DNA from: Patescibacteria group bacterium
GTDB lineage: Bacteria > Patescibacteriota > Minisyncoccia > Portnoybacterales > UBA2143
Assembly: GCA_018819085.1 (NCBI GenBank)
Contig: JAHJQT010000018.1
Coordinates: 1 to 17,896, forward strand
Direction: 5' to 3'
DNA: 17,896 nt
In this document: one piece after another, positions 6,776 through 13,502 of the stretch
How positions within the stretch are numbered: position 1 is the stretch's first letter
How the letters are laid out: every line of letters starts with the position of its first letter
Notes under the pieces: generated by a model
What the model saw: the letters and a program-made list of their open reading frames with translations, nothing else
What the model was told of the DNA's origin: nothing
The model's database searches: none
Program-made: the position numbers and the translations under genes

Positions 6776-6804
6776 AGCATAGCATATAGTAAATAATTTG
6801 TCAA
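6776..6804 (-). promoter_or_regulatory. promoter of candidate small RNA 2
   Basis: On the minus strand there is a perfect TTGACA (6804-6799), a 17-nt spacer ending in TGC, and TATGCT (6781-6776), so it is an extended -10 promoter. The predicted start is near 6769. The -35 lies only 6-12 bp from the left end of the insertion sequence. It has the same architecture as the promoter at 122-151. Confidence 0.6.
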
Positions 6805-6810
6805 TAGTTT

Positions 6811-7810
6811 TGGTAATGTATACAGACATTTTGCACTTTTCTGCTAATCTGAGGGCATATGAAAACAATGCCCAAATCAACAAAAGAAGAAAAATATCGT
6901 TGGATAAAACCAATTCTTGATCAAGAAATATCTATCAAGCAAATGACAAAGGTTTGTCCTTTCTCTGAACGTTCTTTGAAATACTGGCTTGCCAGTTTTA
7001 GAGAGTTCGGCTTCGATGGCCTTGAAAACAAATCAAAAAGACCTAAGACTAATCCAAATGAAACATCAATACGCATCAAAGAAAGAATAATTGAATTAAG
7101 AAAGGATAAAAACCAATGCGCTAAAAAGATTAGTTGGGATTTAGAAGAGGAAGGCATTAATATCCATTTTCAAACAATACAAAAGATAATCAAAACAGAA
7201 GGATTAACAAGAAAATATCGCTCAAGAAAGATAAAGACAAATTATTTAAAAAAACAATGGTTGCCAGGTGAGATGGTTGAGATTGACATAAAATGGGTGC
7301 CTGATAGGCCAAAAGGAGACAGGCTTTATCAGTTTACAGCTATTGATTCTGCTTCAAGATGGAGATATTTAAAAGCATATCCTTTCCAATCAAATACTTT
7401 TGCTGTAAAATTTTTAAAAGAGTTAGTGTCTATTGCTCCATTTATGATACAATCAATTAAAACAGATAATGGTTCATGTTTCACTAATAGATATTTAGGA
7501 CACGCAATGTCAAAAGATCCTCTTAATATTCGACTGCATTATTTTGATGTTTCGTGTAATAATTTGAATATCACTCATTATCTGATTGATCCAGGCAAAC
7601 CTGCTCAGAATGGCAAAGTAGAAAGAAGTCACAGAACAGATCAAGAGAAATTTTATGATCAATTACGATTCAAATCATTTGAAGAGTTGCAATACAAATT
7701 AAAACTATGGAATATGTATTACAACAATACAAAACATTGTGCCTTAGATGGTAAAACTCCTAATCAAGTTCTCGGGTTATCTTGAGTGCAATATGTCTAT
7801 GTTTAAAGCA
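6811..7810 (+). mobile_element. insertion sequence with single DDE transposase
   Basis: The transposase gene is framed by imperfect inverted repeats. The left one, 6817-6836 (TGTATACAGACATTTTGCAC), matches the complement of 7786-7805 at 15 of 20 positions, with a shared TTGCAC inner end. The right repeat begins directly after the stop codon and the left one ends 22 bp before the ATG, so the element is minimal. Extending the ends to TG and CA gives 6811-7810, about 1.0 kb, but the outer limits are uncertain and no clear target duplication is seen. It lies between the promoter of candidate small RNA 2 and palindromic repeat copy 2. The open transposase frame suggests it is intact. Confidence 0.7.
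6859..7785 (+). CDS. IS transposase, rve integrase-core (IS481-like)
   Basis: This 308-residue DDE recombinase has an N-terminal helix-turn-helix region (about 20-60, including SERSLKYWLASFREFGFDGL) and a second helical block (70-120) that would bind the inverted repeats. The catalytic core has D143 in VEIDIKW, D203 in IKTDNGS and E255 in GKVERSHR. The ending NGKVERSHRTDQEKFY and YNNTKHCALDGKTPNQVLGL is typical of IS481/IS3-like cores. The D203-E255 gap is 51 residues, longer than the usual 35, because of an extra segment around RYLGHAMSKDPLNIRLHYFD. GAGGG lies four bases before ATG. No frameshift is needed, so it may be active. Exact IS family assignment is uncertain. Confidence 0.88.
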   Translation: MKTMPKSTKEEKYRWIKPILDQEISIKQMTKVCPFSERSLKYWLASFREFGFDGLENKSKRPKTNPNETSIRIKERIIELRKDKNQCAKKISWDLEEEGINIHFQTIQKIIKTEGLTRKYRSRKIKTNYLKKQWLPGEMVEIDIKWVPDRPKGDRLYQFTAIDSASRWRYLKAYPFQSNTFAVKFLKELVSIAPFMIQSIKTDNGSCFTNRYLGHAMSKDPLNIRLHYFDVSCNNLNITHYLIDPGKPAQNGKVERSHRTDQEKFYDQLRFKSFEELQYKLKLWNMYYNNTKHCALDGKTPNQVLGLS

Positions 7811-7825
7811 TTTTAAAGAGAATAT

Positions 7826-7900
7826 AATAGGCACGGCCTTACAGAGCTACATCCTTACGTTCGGAGGACGGAAGGTTGTGCGAATAAGGCCGTGCCTATT
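7826..7900. repeat. palindromic repeat, copy 2 (possible terminator)
   Basis: Perfect 16-bp arms (AATAGGCACGGCCTTA at 7826-7841 and its complement at 7885-7900) enclose 43 nt. Inside, CCTTACG and its partner form a smaller hairpin. The blocks AGAGCTACATCCTT and AAGGTTGTGCGAATAAGG are the reverse complement of blocks in copy 1 (205-264). It lies eight bases past the stop of the lytic transglycosylase gene on the minus strand, where the stem is followed by TATTATATTCTCTTT, so it could also end that unit. The arms are better kept than in copy 1. Confidence 0.75.
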
Positions 7901-7908
7901 CAGTTTCC

Positions 7909-9222
7909 TTAATCAAAATACTCTTTTTGAAAATTATTAGCTAAACTAATAACCTTATTAGTTACTGAATGATACATCCATTTTTGATAGTTGCTACCAC
8001 CTAAATACTTACCATAAGCTGTTCTTTCCCCTACTTCTGTTCTTTGATCTGCTCCTCCTTGAGATAATTTAATTGCAGAAGCCATAAAGGCATCTTTATG
8101 ATTCCATGGATTTGGTGGATTATTACCTGTTAAACCGGCAACTTGATCTGCATAAGCAAGCCAAGTAGCTGGCATAAATTGACCTACTCCCATAGCGCCT
8201 CCACAACCATACCAAGGTTCTGCTGAAACTGGTTGAGTATCAGGATTAATACCTAAACTTTTACAAATCTGTAAAAATGCTTTTTTCTGTTTTTCGGCAG
8301 TCGTAATATAGCCAAGCTTACGATAACATTGATACATATCTTCTTTCCAATTACCTGTTCCAACATTTATACCTAAACGTGATTCAGCTTCTAAAACACC
8401 TAAAAGAAAAGCTGGTCTAATGCTAGTTTTAGAAGCAGCAAAAATAGCATACTGAACTGCCTCATTTATTGTTATGTTATACCTCTCAAGTAAAGAAAGC
8501 TGTTCTTTGATATAAATAATATCTTTTTCAACTCCTTGAATCATTTGTTGATAAAGACGTTCTTCTCCTTTTGTTTTATTTAAAATACTTTCTTTCTGGT
8601 TTTGTATACTTTCAACAGAACGACTTTGAACCATCTGAAATGATTTAAGTATATTTTGCTCTTCTCTTTCAACTTTTATTTTTTCTTTATCCTCTAGAAG
8701 TATTTCTTTTAACTGCCCTATCGCTTCTAAAATACTATGTATCTCTTCTTGAATGGTTTCAAATGCTTTTATCTCATCAAAAAAATCAGAGAATTTTTCA
8801 TTTTTTAAAATAACTTCTAAAAGAGTTTCTTGATCATAGCGTGCAAATATCCTAATATATTCTGCTAAAAGTTTTTTCTTTTCATCTACACTTTGTTCTA
8901 AAGTTTCAATTTGTTTATCTATTTCTTGAATATTTAAAGTACTTTTTTGAATTGTTAAATCTATCTGATTCATTTCTACACGAATTTTTTTAATTTGCTC
9001 TTCAAGAATACTTATTTCATTATTAAGTGTTTTTGCCTTACCTTGAGTTTCTTGAATTTTATCTTGATGCTGATCTATTTCTTCCTGCTTTTGCTTTATT
9101 TGATTCTCTAAATCACGTTTTATTTCATCAGTATCAGCTGCAAATAGAACTAAAGGACAAATCAAAAAGAATAATACAGAGATTACTGTTATATGATTAA
9201 TAATTTTTAATGATTTACTCAT
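7909..9222 (-). CDS. secreted coiled-coil lytic transglycosylase
   Basis: This is a 437-residue envelope protein likely to cleave peptidoglycan. It has a signal peptide (about 1-29, hydrophobic VISVLFFLICPLVLFAA), then a long coiled coil (about 30-260, many Glu, Gln, Lys and Leu repeats, PcsB/FtsX-partner style), then a lytic transglycosylase-like domain. The latter holds FLLGVLEAESRLG with the presumed catalytic Glu, GAMGVGQFMPATWLAYA and a late NPPNPWNHKDAFMASAIKL. The frame stays open upstream to 9333, but that part overlaps L25, and the signal peptide starts at the ATG at 9222, one base after the L25 stop. GGGAAG precedes it. A coiled coil fused to such a domain suggests control by a membrane partner; this is inference. 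Confidence 0.87.
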   Translation of the reverse strand: MSKSLKIINHITVISVLFFLICPLVLFAADTDEIKRDLENQIKQKQEEIDQHQDKIQETQGKAKTLNNEISILEEQIKKIRVEMNQIDLTIQKSTLNIQEIDKQIETLEQSVDEKKKLLAEYIRIFARYDQETLLEVILKNEKFSDFFDEIKAFETIQEEIHSILEAIGQLKEILLEDKEKIKVEREEQNILKSFQMVQSRSVESIQNQKESILNKTKGEERLYQQMIQGVEKDIIYIKEQLSLLERYNITINEAVQYAIFAASKTSIRPAFLLGVLEAESRLGINVGTGNWKEDMYQCYRKLGYITTAEKQKKAFLQICKSLGINPDTQPVSAEPWYGCGGAMGVGQFMPATWLAYADQVAGLTGNNPPNPWNHKDAFMASAIKLSQGGADQRTEVGERTAYGKYLGGSNYQKWMYHSVTNKVISLANNFQKEYFD

Positions 9223-9223
9223 T

Positions 9224-9952
9224 TTACTTCCCACTAGAAGCAGACTCTTCCCCGGTAGGTTTTCCTCCTTGAACATCTTTATTTGATTCAGAAGATTCTT
9301 CTGTTGTTTCTGATTTTTTATCTTCTTTTTCAATATCTTCTATTTTCTCAACAGGCGCTTCTTCTAAATTCTCCAATTCCGCACTAGTTCTTGGAGGAAT
9401 TACTGAAGCCACTGAATCTTCTTGGTTATTTTTTATTTTAGCTTTCTCTGGTATTTTTAAATCTTTAATATAAATATTATCATCAAAAGTTTTTAATACA
9501 GAAATATCAACTTCAATTTCAGAAGGCAAATCCTGAGGTAATGCTTCTATCTCAACAACCTGAATATTTTTAATTAAAACTCCCTTATCAGTTTCAACAG
9601 CATCTGATTTACCAATAAATACCAATGGAACTTCTACTGAAATTTCTTCATCCATTTTAACTTGATAAAAATCAACATGAATAACCTTATCACTTACTGC
9701 ATCTTTTTCTACATTATAAATTAAAACTATTCTTTCCTTTTCTTTTTCATTTTTATCATCTTTTATACTAAGCTTAATTAAAGTGCTTTCACCAGCCTGC
9801 TTATATACTCTTTCAAAATCAGACTCTTTGATAGATAAATTAATATTTTTAACTTTATGACCATACAAAACAGCTGGAATCAAATTTTGTTCTCGGAGAA
9901 CTTTATTGTGTCTACCAGTTTTCTGACGTAGTTTAGATAATAGTTTTAACAT
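9224..9952 (-). CDS. rplY: 50S ribosomal protein L25 (CTC form)
   Basis: L25 binds 5S rRNA in the large subunit. This 242-residue protein is the long CTC/TL5 form. The N-terminal L25 domain (1-95) contains RQKTGRHNKVLREQNLIPAV, LYG and HVDFYQV. The C-terminal TL5 beta domain runs from about 96 to 190 (VEVPLVFIGKSDAV, VEIEALPQDLPSEIEVDIS). The tail (about 190-242) is acidic and disordered, rich in Glu, Ser and Lys. It has its own promoter (9959-9987) with the -10 box only six bases before ATG, so the mRNA is probably leaderless. The transglycosylase follows after one base. Confidence 0.94.
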   Translation of the reverse strand: MLKLLSKLRQKTGRHNKVLREQNLIPAVLYGHKVKNINLSIKESDFERVYKQAGESTLIKLSIKDDKNEKEKERIVLIYNVEKDAVSDKVIHVDFYQVKMDEEISVEVPLVFIGKSDAVETDKGVLIKNIQVVEIEALPQDLPSEIEVDISVLKTFDDNIYIKDLKIPEKAKIKNNQEDSVASVIPPRTSAELENLEEAPVEKIEDIEKEDKKSETTEESSESNKDVQGGKPTGEESASSGK

Positions 9953-9958
9953 ATATAC

Positions 9959-9987
9959 ATCCTAACTAAAAAAGACCACTAGGTCAA
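9959..9987 (-). promoter_or_regulatory. L25 promoter, leaderless type
   Basis: On the minus strand there is TTGACC (9987-9982), a 17-nt spacer and TAGGAT (9964-9959), with six bases left before the ATG at 9952. The AGGA inside the -10 could be mistaken for a Shine-Dalgarno, but a start at a normal distance would leave it out of the mRNA. The -35 overlaps a small hairpin (9974-9985) that may end the ferredoxin transcript. Confidence 0.55.
9968..9985 (-). terminator. short terminator after ferredoxin gene
   Basis: On the minus strand, GACC (9985-9982), loop TAGT, GGTC (9977-9974) and a run of six T (9973-9968) form a minimal intrinsic terminator, six bases past the ferredoxin stop. Only four base pairs form the stem, so termination may be partial. 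Its first arm is part of the L25 -35 box. Confidence 0.45.
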
Positions 9988-9990
9988 GAT

Positions 9991-10176
9991 TTATTCCTCA
10001 ACTTCAATTGCTTGTAATGGACAAATATCAGCTGCTTCTTTTATGCAATCCCTATCACCCTCCTTATTTTCTTTAAAATAGGCTTTATTTTCATCATCCA
10101 TTTTAAAGAAATCAGGGCAAACAGCTTCACAGCTGCCACAGCCAATGCATTTCTCCTTATCTATTTTTACTTTCAT
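9991..10176 (-). CDS. single [4Fe-4S] ferredoxin
   Basis: This is a 61-residue electron carrier. C10, C13 and C16 (CIGCGSC) with C52 (ICP) can bind one 4Fe-4S cluster. C20 and C44 are left over and sit where Thermotoga maritima ferredoxin has a disulfide, to which this protein is very similar in layout (start MKVKID, end AIEVEE). The start codon overlaps the aldolase stop as ATGA, so it is coupled to fba. Its redox partner is not evident here; the operon's GAPDH is of the NAD type, so the link to sugar metabolism may be indirect. Confidence 0.92.
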   Translation of the reverse strand: MKVKIDKEKCIGCGSCEAVCPDFFKMDDENKAYFKENKEGDRDCIKEAADICPLQAIEVEE

Positions 10177-11030
10177 GATTTATTATTACTACCAAATATC
10201 TTGATTTTATCTTCAACGACCTTTTGAACCGCTTCAACAACTGGCGGCATTATCTTATACGGAGTAACTCTATCTGGATCATCTTGAAGTGATTTTTTCA
10301 AAGATTCAGTATAAGCAACTCTTAACTCTGTATTAACATTAATCTTTATTATACCCAATTGAATAGATTTTTCAATATCTTCTTCTTTTATTCCAGAACC
10401 ACCATGAAGAACTAAACCAATCTCATCTCCTACTACCTTATTTATTTCTTCCAATCTATCTAAAAATATATGTGGACTTTCGCCTGATTTAGAAATTCCA
10501 TGAATATTGCCAATAACAATCGCTAAACTATCTACTCCTGTTTTATTAACAAATTCTTCAGCTTGTTTCGAATTAGTTAAATCTTCTGGTTTAACTTCTA
10601 TTGTTTTATGAATATTTGAACCCCCTCTTAAATATCCCAATTCTCCTTCAATATTTTTAATACCTTTTTCTCTAGCAAAATCAACTATTTTTTTAGTTTC
10701 CTCTATATTTTCTTCAAAACTTAATTTAGAGCCATCAAAATGAATAGAATCATAACCAATTTCAATAGCCTCTTTAATAGCTTCAAAAGATTTTCCGTGA
10801 TCTAAATGTAAAATTATTGGTAATCCAGTTTGCTCTTTATAGGCATCAATAATTAATCTAATTTGTTTTTTCCCAATAAAATTACTTTCACCTTCAGAAG
10901 TAGAAATAATAACTGGACTTTGAAGATTTTGAGCAGCTTGAACAATCGCTTTTACTTGTTCTAAATTAGAAACATTAAAAGCTCCTATGGCGTACTTATT
11001 TTCTTGTGCTTTTTTAAATATATTTAGCAT
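10173..11030 (-). CDS. fba: class II fructose-bisphosphate aldolase
   Basis: It cleaves fructose 1,6-bisphosphate to DHAP and glyceraldehyde 3-phosphate, or runs in reverse, with a Zn ion. This 285-residue TIM barrel has D77 (catalytic) and H78 (metal) in LHLDHGKS, H177 in GNIHGIS and H209 in LHGGSG as metal ligands, and NVNTELR (231-237) as phosphate-binding region. The order is that of class II enzymes such as GatY/KbaY and Fba; tagatose-bisphosphate or sedoheptulose-bisphosphate activity cannot be excluded. It ends in an ATGA overlap with the ferredoxin gene. The upstream 122-bp gap holds tandem heptamers, not a clear promoter. Confidence 0.92.
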   Translation of the reverse strand: MLNIFKKAQENKYAIGAFNVSNLEQVKAIVQAAQNLQSPVIISTSEGESNFIGKKQIRLIIDAYKEQTGLPIILHLDHGKSFEAIKEAIEIGYDSIHFDGSKLSFEENIEETKKIVDFAREKGIKNIEGELGYLRGGSNIHKTIEVKPEDLTNSKQAEEFVNKTGVDSLAIVIGNIHGISKSGESPHIFLDRLEEINKVVGDEIGLVLHGGSGIKEEDIEKSIQLGIIKINVNTELRVAYTESLKKSLQDDPDRVTPYKIMPPVVEAVQKVVEDKIKIFGSNNKS

Positions 11031-11040
11031 AAAGTAAAAA

Positions 11041-11145
11041 TTTTTAATTTTTAATTTTTAATTTTTAATCAATTTTCAATGAATTAATTTTTAAACATTA
11101 TAAAATTAAGACATTATTTAGAAATTAGAAATTAGAAATTAGAAA
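11041..11145. repeat. heptamer tandem repeats forming an inverted repeat
   Basis: Four exact copies of TTTTTAA (11041-11068) and four of TTAGAAA (11118-11145) face each other across 49 bp of AT-rich sequence. As plus-strand RNA they could form a 28-bp stem with one G-U pair in each heptamer; on the minus strand the same positions are C-A mismatches. They fill most of the gap between the 423-aa gene and fba (minus strand). This looks like a small mobile or slippage-made palindrome. No clear promoter is seen. Confidence 0.75.
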
Positions 11146-11148
11146 TTT

Positions 11149-11162
11149 CAGCCTATAGGCTG
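11149..11162. other. 14-bp perfect palindrome at a stop codon
   Basis: CAGCCTATAGGCTG reads the same on both strands and spans the stop codon (11153-11155, TAG) of the 423-aa gene. It is adjacent to the heptamer repeats. It may be a short hairpin at the mRNA 3' end, a half of a terminator without U-tract, or a protein binding site. Confidence 0.4.
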
Positions 11163-12424
11163 ATGTATCCTTTATTTAAATTCTCTATCATTATTTTATC
11201 TAATTCATTTTCTCCCATATATTCAATAAAAATTTTATTCCATAACGATTCCTGCTGATGATAAAAATACCTTGATTTAAATTCTTTTTTTTGTAAAAGT
11301 GAGATTCCATTATCAAACAAGTCAAAACTTATTAAAGCTTTTTCTTTTGAATTATTAATAGGAAAAGAATCTACCACTACATCTAACCCATTCCAAAAAT
11401 TAAGTCCTGGAATTTCAAATCTTTTTGCAAATTTTCTAATAATTTCAGCCGCTTTTGTATAATGCCATGATTCTGGATTAATATGAGGCTCAGCCAAACG
11501 AGGATCATTAATGTCGTGTTTTGCTAAATATTTAGGTACCATACGCCAACTTGCTTTTTCGCCACTAGGTAATGGATCACTAGTAACTTCAACTTTTAAT
11601 GCATTTGTAACTTTATTCATAAAATCTTTGTCTTCGCTATAAGATTTAAATAATTTAGAATGCCAATCAGTTTCATAAATATAATGAAGAGTCATAAAAA
11701 AGAGATATAGTATTTCTCCTTTTACTTGTCTTTCAACTGGAATAATGAATACAAGACCAAGTTCTTTTAGATGACTCATATGATGAAGTTTTTTTCCTAA
11801 AAATTCTTTACCAATACCTTTCCATTTTTCTGACATAGCCATTACCTTAATTTCTCTTTCCTCAAAATCTTCTTTTTTTAAATCCTTATACGGTTTAAAG
11901 AAAACATCATTAAGCCATTTACCATCTTCAATAAAACGCAAAGCAGCAAATATTTCAAAAAGATTTTCTTTTTTAAGCATCTTATCAATATTATCTCCAT
12001 AACCTAAGCTTTGCATAATTTTCTGAGGGGGATTTAGCTTTAATAGTTTCTTTGCCGCTTCTTCTTTTAAATAAAATCCAACAGGATTCCCAGCTAATTC
12101 ATTGGCTGTATTAATTAAACTCCTACATCCAGCAGTATTAGAAAAATCAGGTTTATAGAAATATTTAAATAGCGTTGCATCTTCTTTCTTAGCTCTCTTA
12201 ATTAATGCACTATAAACATCTTCTGCATTAGCATCAAAAGGTTCTTCCTTTTTACCAAATCCTAATTCTATTAATTTTTTTCTTGCTAAAAAATCATTAT
12301 TTTGAACAATTTTACTAATAACATCGCTTTTCCTACTTATTTTATTCATTCTCTTTTCCAATTTTAAAATAACATCTTCAGATGTTCTTAATAACTCAGC
12401 TAATTTTTTTGTTTCAGTACTCAT
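11153..12424 (-). CDS. unrecognised 423-aa protein in sugar-phosphate operon
   Basis: I do not recognise this family. The protein is 423 residues and soluble, with no signal peptide or TM, and is mostly helical by composition. A coiled-coil-like start (7-40, LAELLRTSEDVILKLEKRM) is followed by distinctive patches: AGCRSLINTANELAGNPVGFYLK, KLHHMSHLKELGLVFIIPVE, DWHSKLFKSY, SWRMVPKYLAKHDINDPRLA, EPHINPESWHYTKAAEII and NFWNGLDVVVDSF. The conserved His, Asp and Trp residues in the third quarter could form an active site. AAAGGAG lies eight bases before the ATG at 12424, which overlaps the PfkB stop (TAATG), so the in-frame extension to 12469 is not used. Its place between kinase and aldolase suggests a metabolic or regulatory role; the function is open. 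Confidence 0.85.
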   Translation of the reverse strand: MSTETKKLAELLRTSEDVILKLEKRMNKISRKSDVISKIVQNNDFLARKKLIELGFGKKEEPFDANAEDVYSALIKRAKKEDATLFKYFYKPDFSNTAGCRSLINTANELAGNPVGFYLKEEAAKKLLKLNPPQKIMQSLGYGDNIDKMLKKENLFEIFAALRFIEDGKWLNDVFFKPYKDLKKEDFEEREIKVMAMSEKWKGIGKEFLGKKLHHMSHLKELGLVFIIPVERQVKGEILYLFFMTLHYIYETDWHSKLFKSYSEDKDFMNKVTNALKVEVTSDPLPSGEKASWRMVPKYLAKHDINDPRLAEPHINPESWHYTKAAEIIRKFAKRFEIPGLNFWNGLDVVVDSFPINNSKEKALISFDLFDNGISLLQKKEFKSRYFYHQQESLWNKIFIEYMGENELDKIMIENLNKGYISL

Positions 12425-13410
12425 TATATCTTCTCCTTTAAAACTTCTACCTTGTCCCATTGACCCCACTCACCTTTTTTTAATAATCCATTAATTGCTC
12501 CGATTTCTTGTAAAACAGAAGTGGCATTAGCAGTTCCTAATTGAATTGCATAAGAAATATCATTTTTCTCTATATACCCTACTAAAAAAGCAGATGAAAA
12601 AGCATCACCAGCTCCAGTTCTATCAACTAAACCAGATTCAGGAATACCAGCTGAATAATAATATTCTCCATCTGAAACTTTTACTCCTTCAGGTCCCTTA
12701 GTCATTATTGCAATTCCTTTAACTAATTCATCTAATTTCTTAAAAATCTCTTCTTCTTTATTAAAATCTACTCCAGTTAAAAGAGATGCTTCTTCTTGAT
12801 TAAGAATCAAAACATCTATTTTATCTAACAAAGCACGTGTTCTTTTTAATCCTTCGCCTAATTGACTTTGACCAACCGGACTCGCAGCAATCTTTATATT
12901 ATTCTTAACAGCAAAATCAAATAAAGAATCAAGTGACTTATATGCCTCACCCGATAAAGAACCTGCATAAATCCATTTTGTTTTAATCTTATCAAATGGA
13001 ATATCATTTTCAGTCATTTCATGACAAGCTCCTAATTTTTTTAAAATACTCCTGCCTATCCCAGGCAAAGAAAGAATTATTGAAAAGGCAGTTGGATATT
13101 TATCTGTTTCAATTAATAAATCTATTGAAACACCTTGAACTGAAAGTTCTTGTTTAATCATTTGACCTGGATAATCATTGCCAATTAATCCCAGATAAGC
13201 TGTTTTTGATTCCTGACGAGCAAAAGTTACAGCTGCATTAGTTCCACAGCCGCCCATAGCAAAATTAACATTATCAACTTTCATTTTTGAGCCTAAAGGA
13301 ACACAAAGCCCTTTTTTTGTTATAAATTTTTCGCTTTCAACTACTTGCAATTTTTTACTGCTCATAAAAATATCCAGAGTAGCCGAACCTAATACTATAA
13401 TATCATACAT
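12424..13410 (-). CDS. PfkB-family sugar kinase
   Basis: This 328-residue ribokinase-fold ATP-dependent kinase has GG at 53-54 with N58 (MGGCGTNAA) in the substrate-binding motif, N204 in LILNQEE, and the ATP/anion-hole motif RTGAGDAF with catalytic D269. The usual Asp-Thr/Ser-Thr before GAGD is Asp-Arg-Thr. The protein contacts sugars, nucleosides or sugar phosphates in this family, and the sequence alone does not fix which. Context with split transketolase and class II aldolase makes a sugar-phosphate substrate (fructose 6-phosphate, sedoheptulose 7-phosphate or ribose) plausible. Its stop overlaps the next start (TAATG). A hairpin-forming element fills the gap from transketolase C. Confidence 0.88.
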   Translation of the reverse strand: MYDIIVLGSATLDIFMSSKKLQVVESEKFITKKGLCVPLGSKMKVDNVNFAMGGCGTNAAVTFARQESKTAYLGLIGNDYPGQMIKQELSVQGVSIDLLIETDKYPTAFSIILSLPGIGRSILKKLGACHEMTENDIPFDKIKTKWIYAGSLSGEAYKSLDSLFDFAVKNNIKIAASPVGQSQLGEGLKRTRALLDKIDVLILNQEEASLLTGVDFNKEEEIFKKLDELVKGIAIMTKGPEGVKVSDGEYYYSAGIPESGLVDRTGAGDAFSSAFLVGYIEKNDISYAIQLGTANATSVLQEIGAINGLLKKGEWGQWDKVEVLKEKI

Positions 13411-13431
13411 AAAATATTAAATTAAAAACGA

Positions 13432-13496
13432 GTATTTTGAAATTTCTGAGTGCGTCGGAGCCCTTTAGGGTAAAGCACGAAGAAATTTTAGAATAC
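13432..13496. repeat. 65-bp hairpin element between tkt and pfkB
   Basis: Arms 13432-13453 and 13475-13496 pair at 20 of 22 positions (two G-U, one tandem G-A/A-G mismatch). The loop holds a second small hairpin, CCC TTTA GGG (13461-13470). It lies in the only long gap of the transketolase-kinase part of the operon, with no U-run at either foot, so it is not a standard terminator. It could set mRNA processing or stability, as REP elements do. It shares no sequence with the palindromes at 172-298 or 7826-7900. Confidence 0.65.
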
Positions 13497-13502
13497 GAAG
13501 TT

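Noticed and set aside
6731..6913. Minus-strand open frame of 60 codons
   Set aside because: It crosses the IS end and the small-RNA promoter and has no recognisable protein features.
9223..9333. N-terminal extension of the lytic transglycosylase
   Set aside because: It overlaps the L25 coding region and precedes an ideal signal peptide starting at 9222.
11041..11145. CRISPR-like short repeats
   Set aside because: Seven-base units in direct tandem with no spacers and no cas genes.
12425..12469. N-terminal extension of the 423-aa protein
   Set aside because: A strong SD (AAAGGAG) and TAATG coupling mark 12424 as the start; the extension lies inside pfkB.
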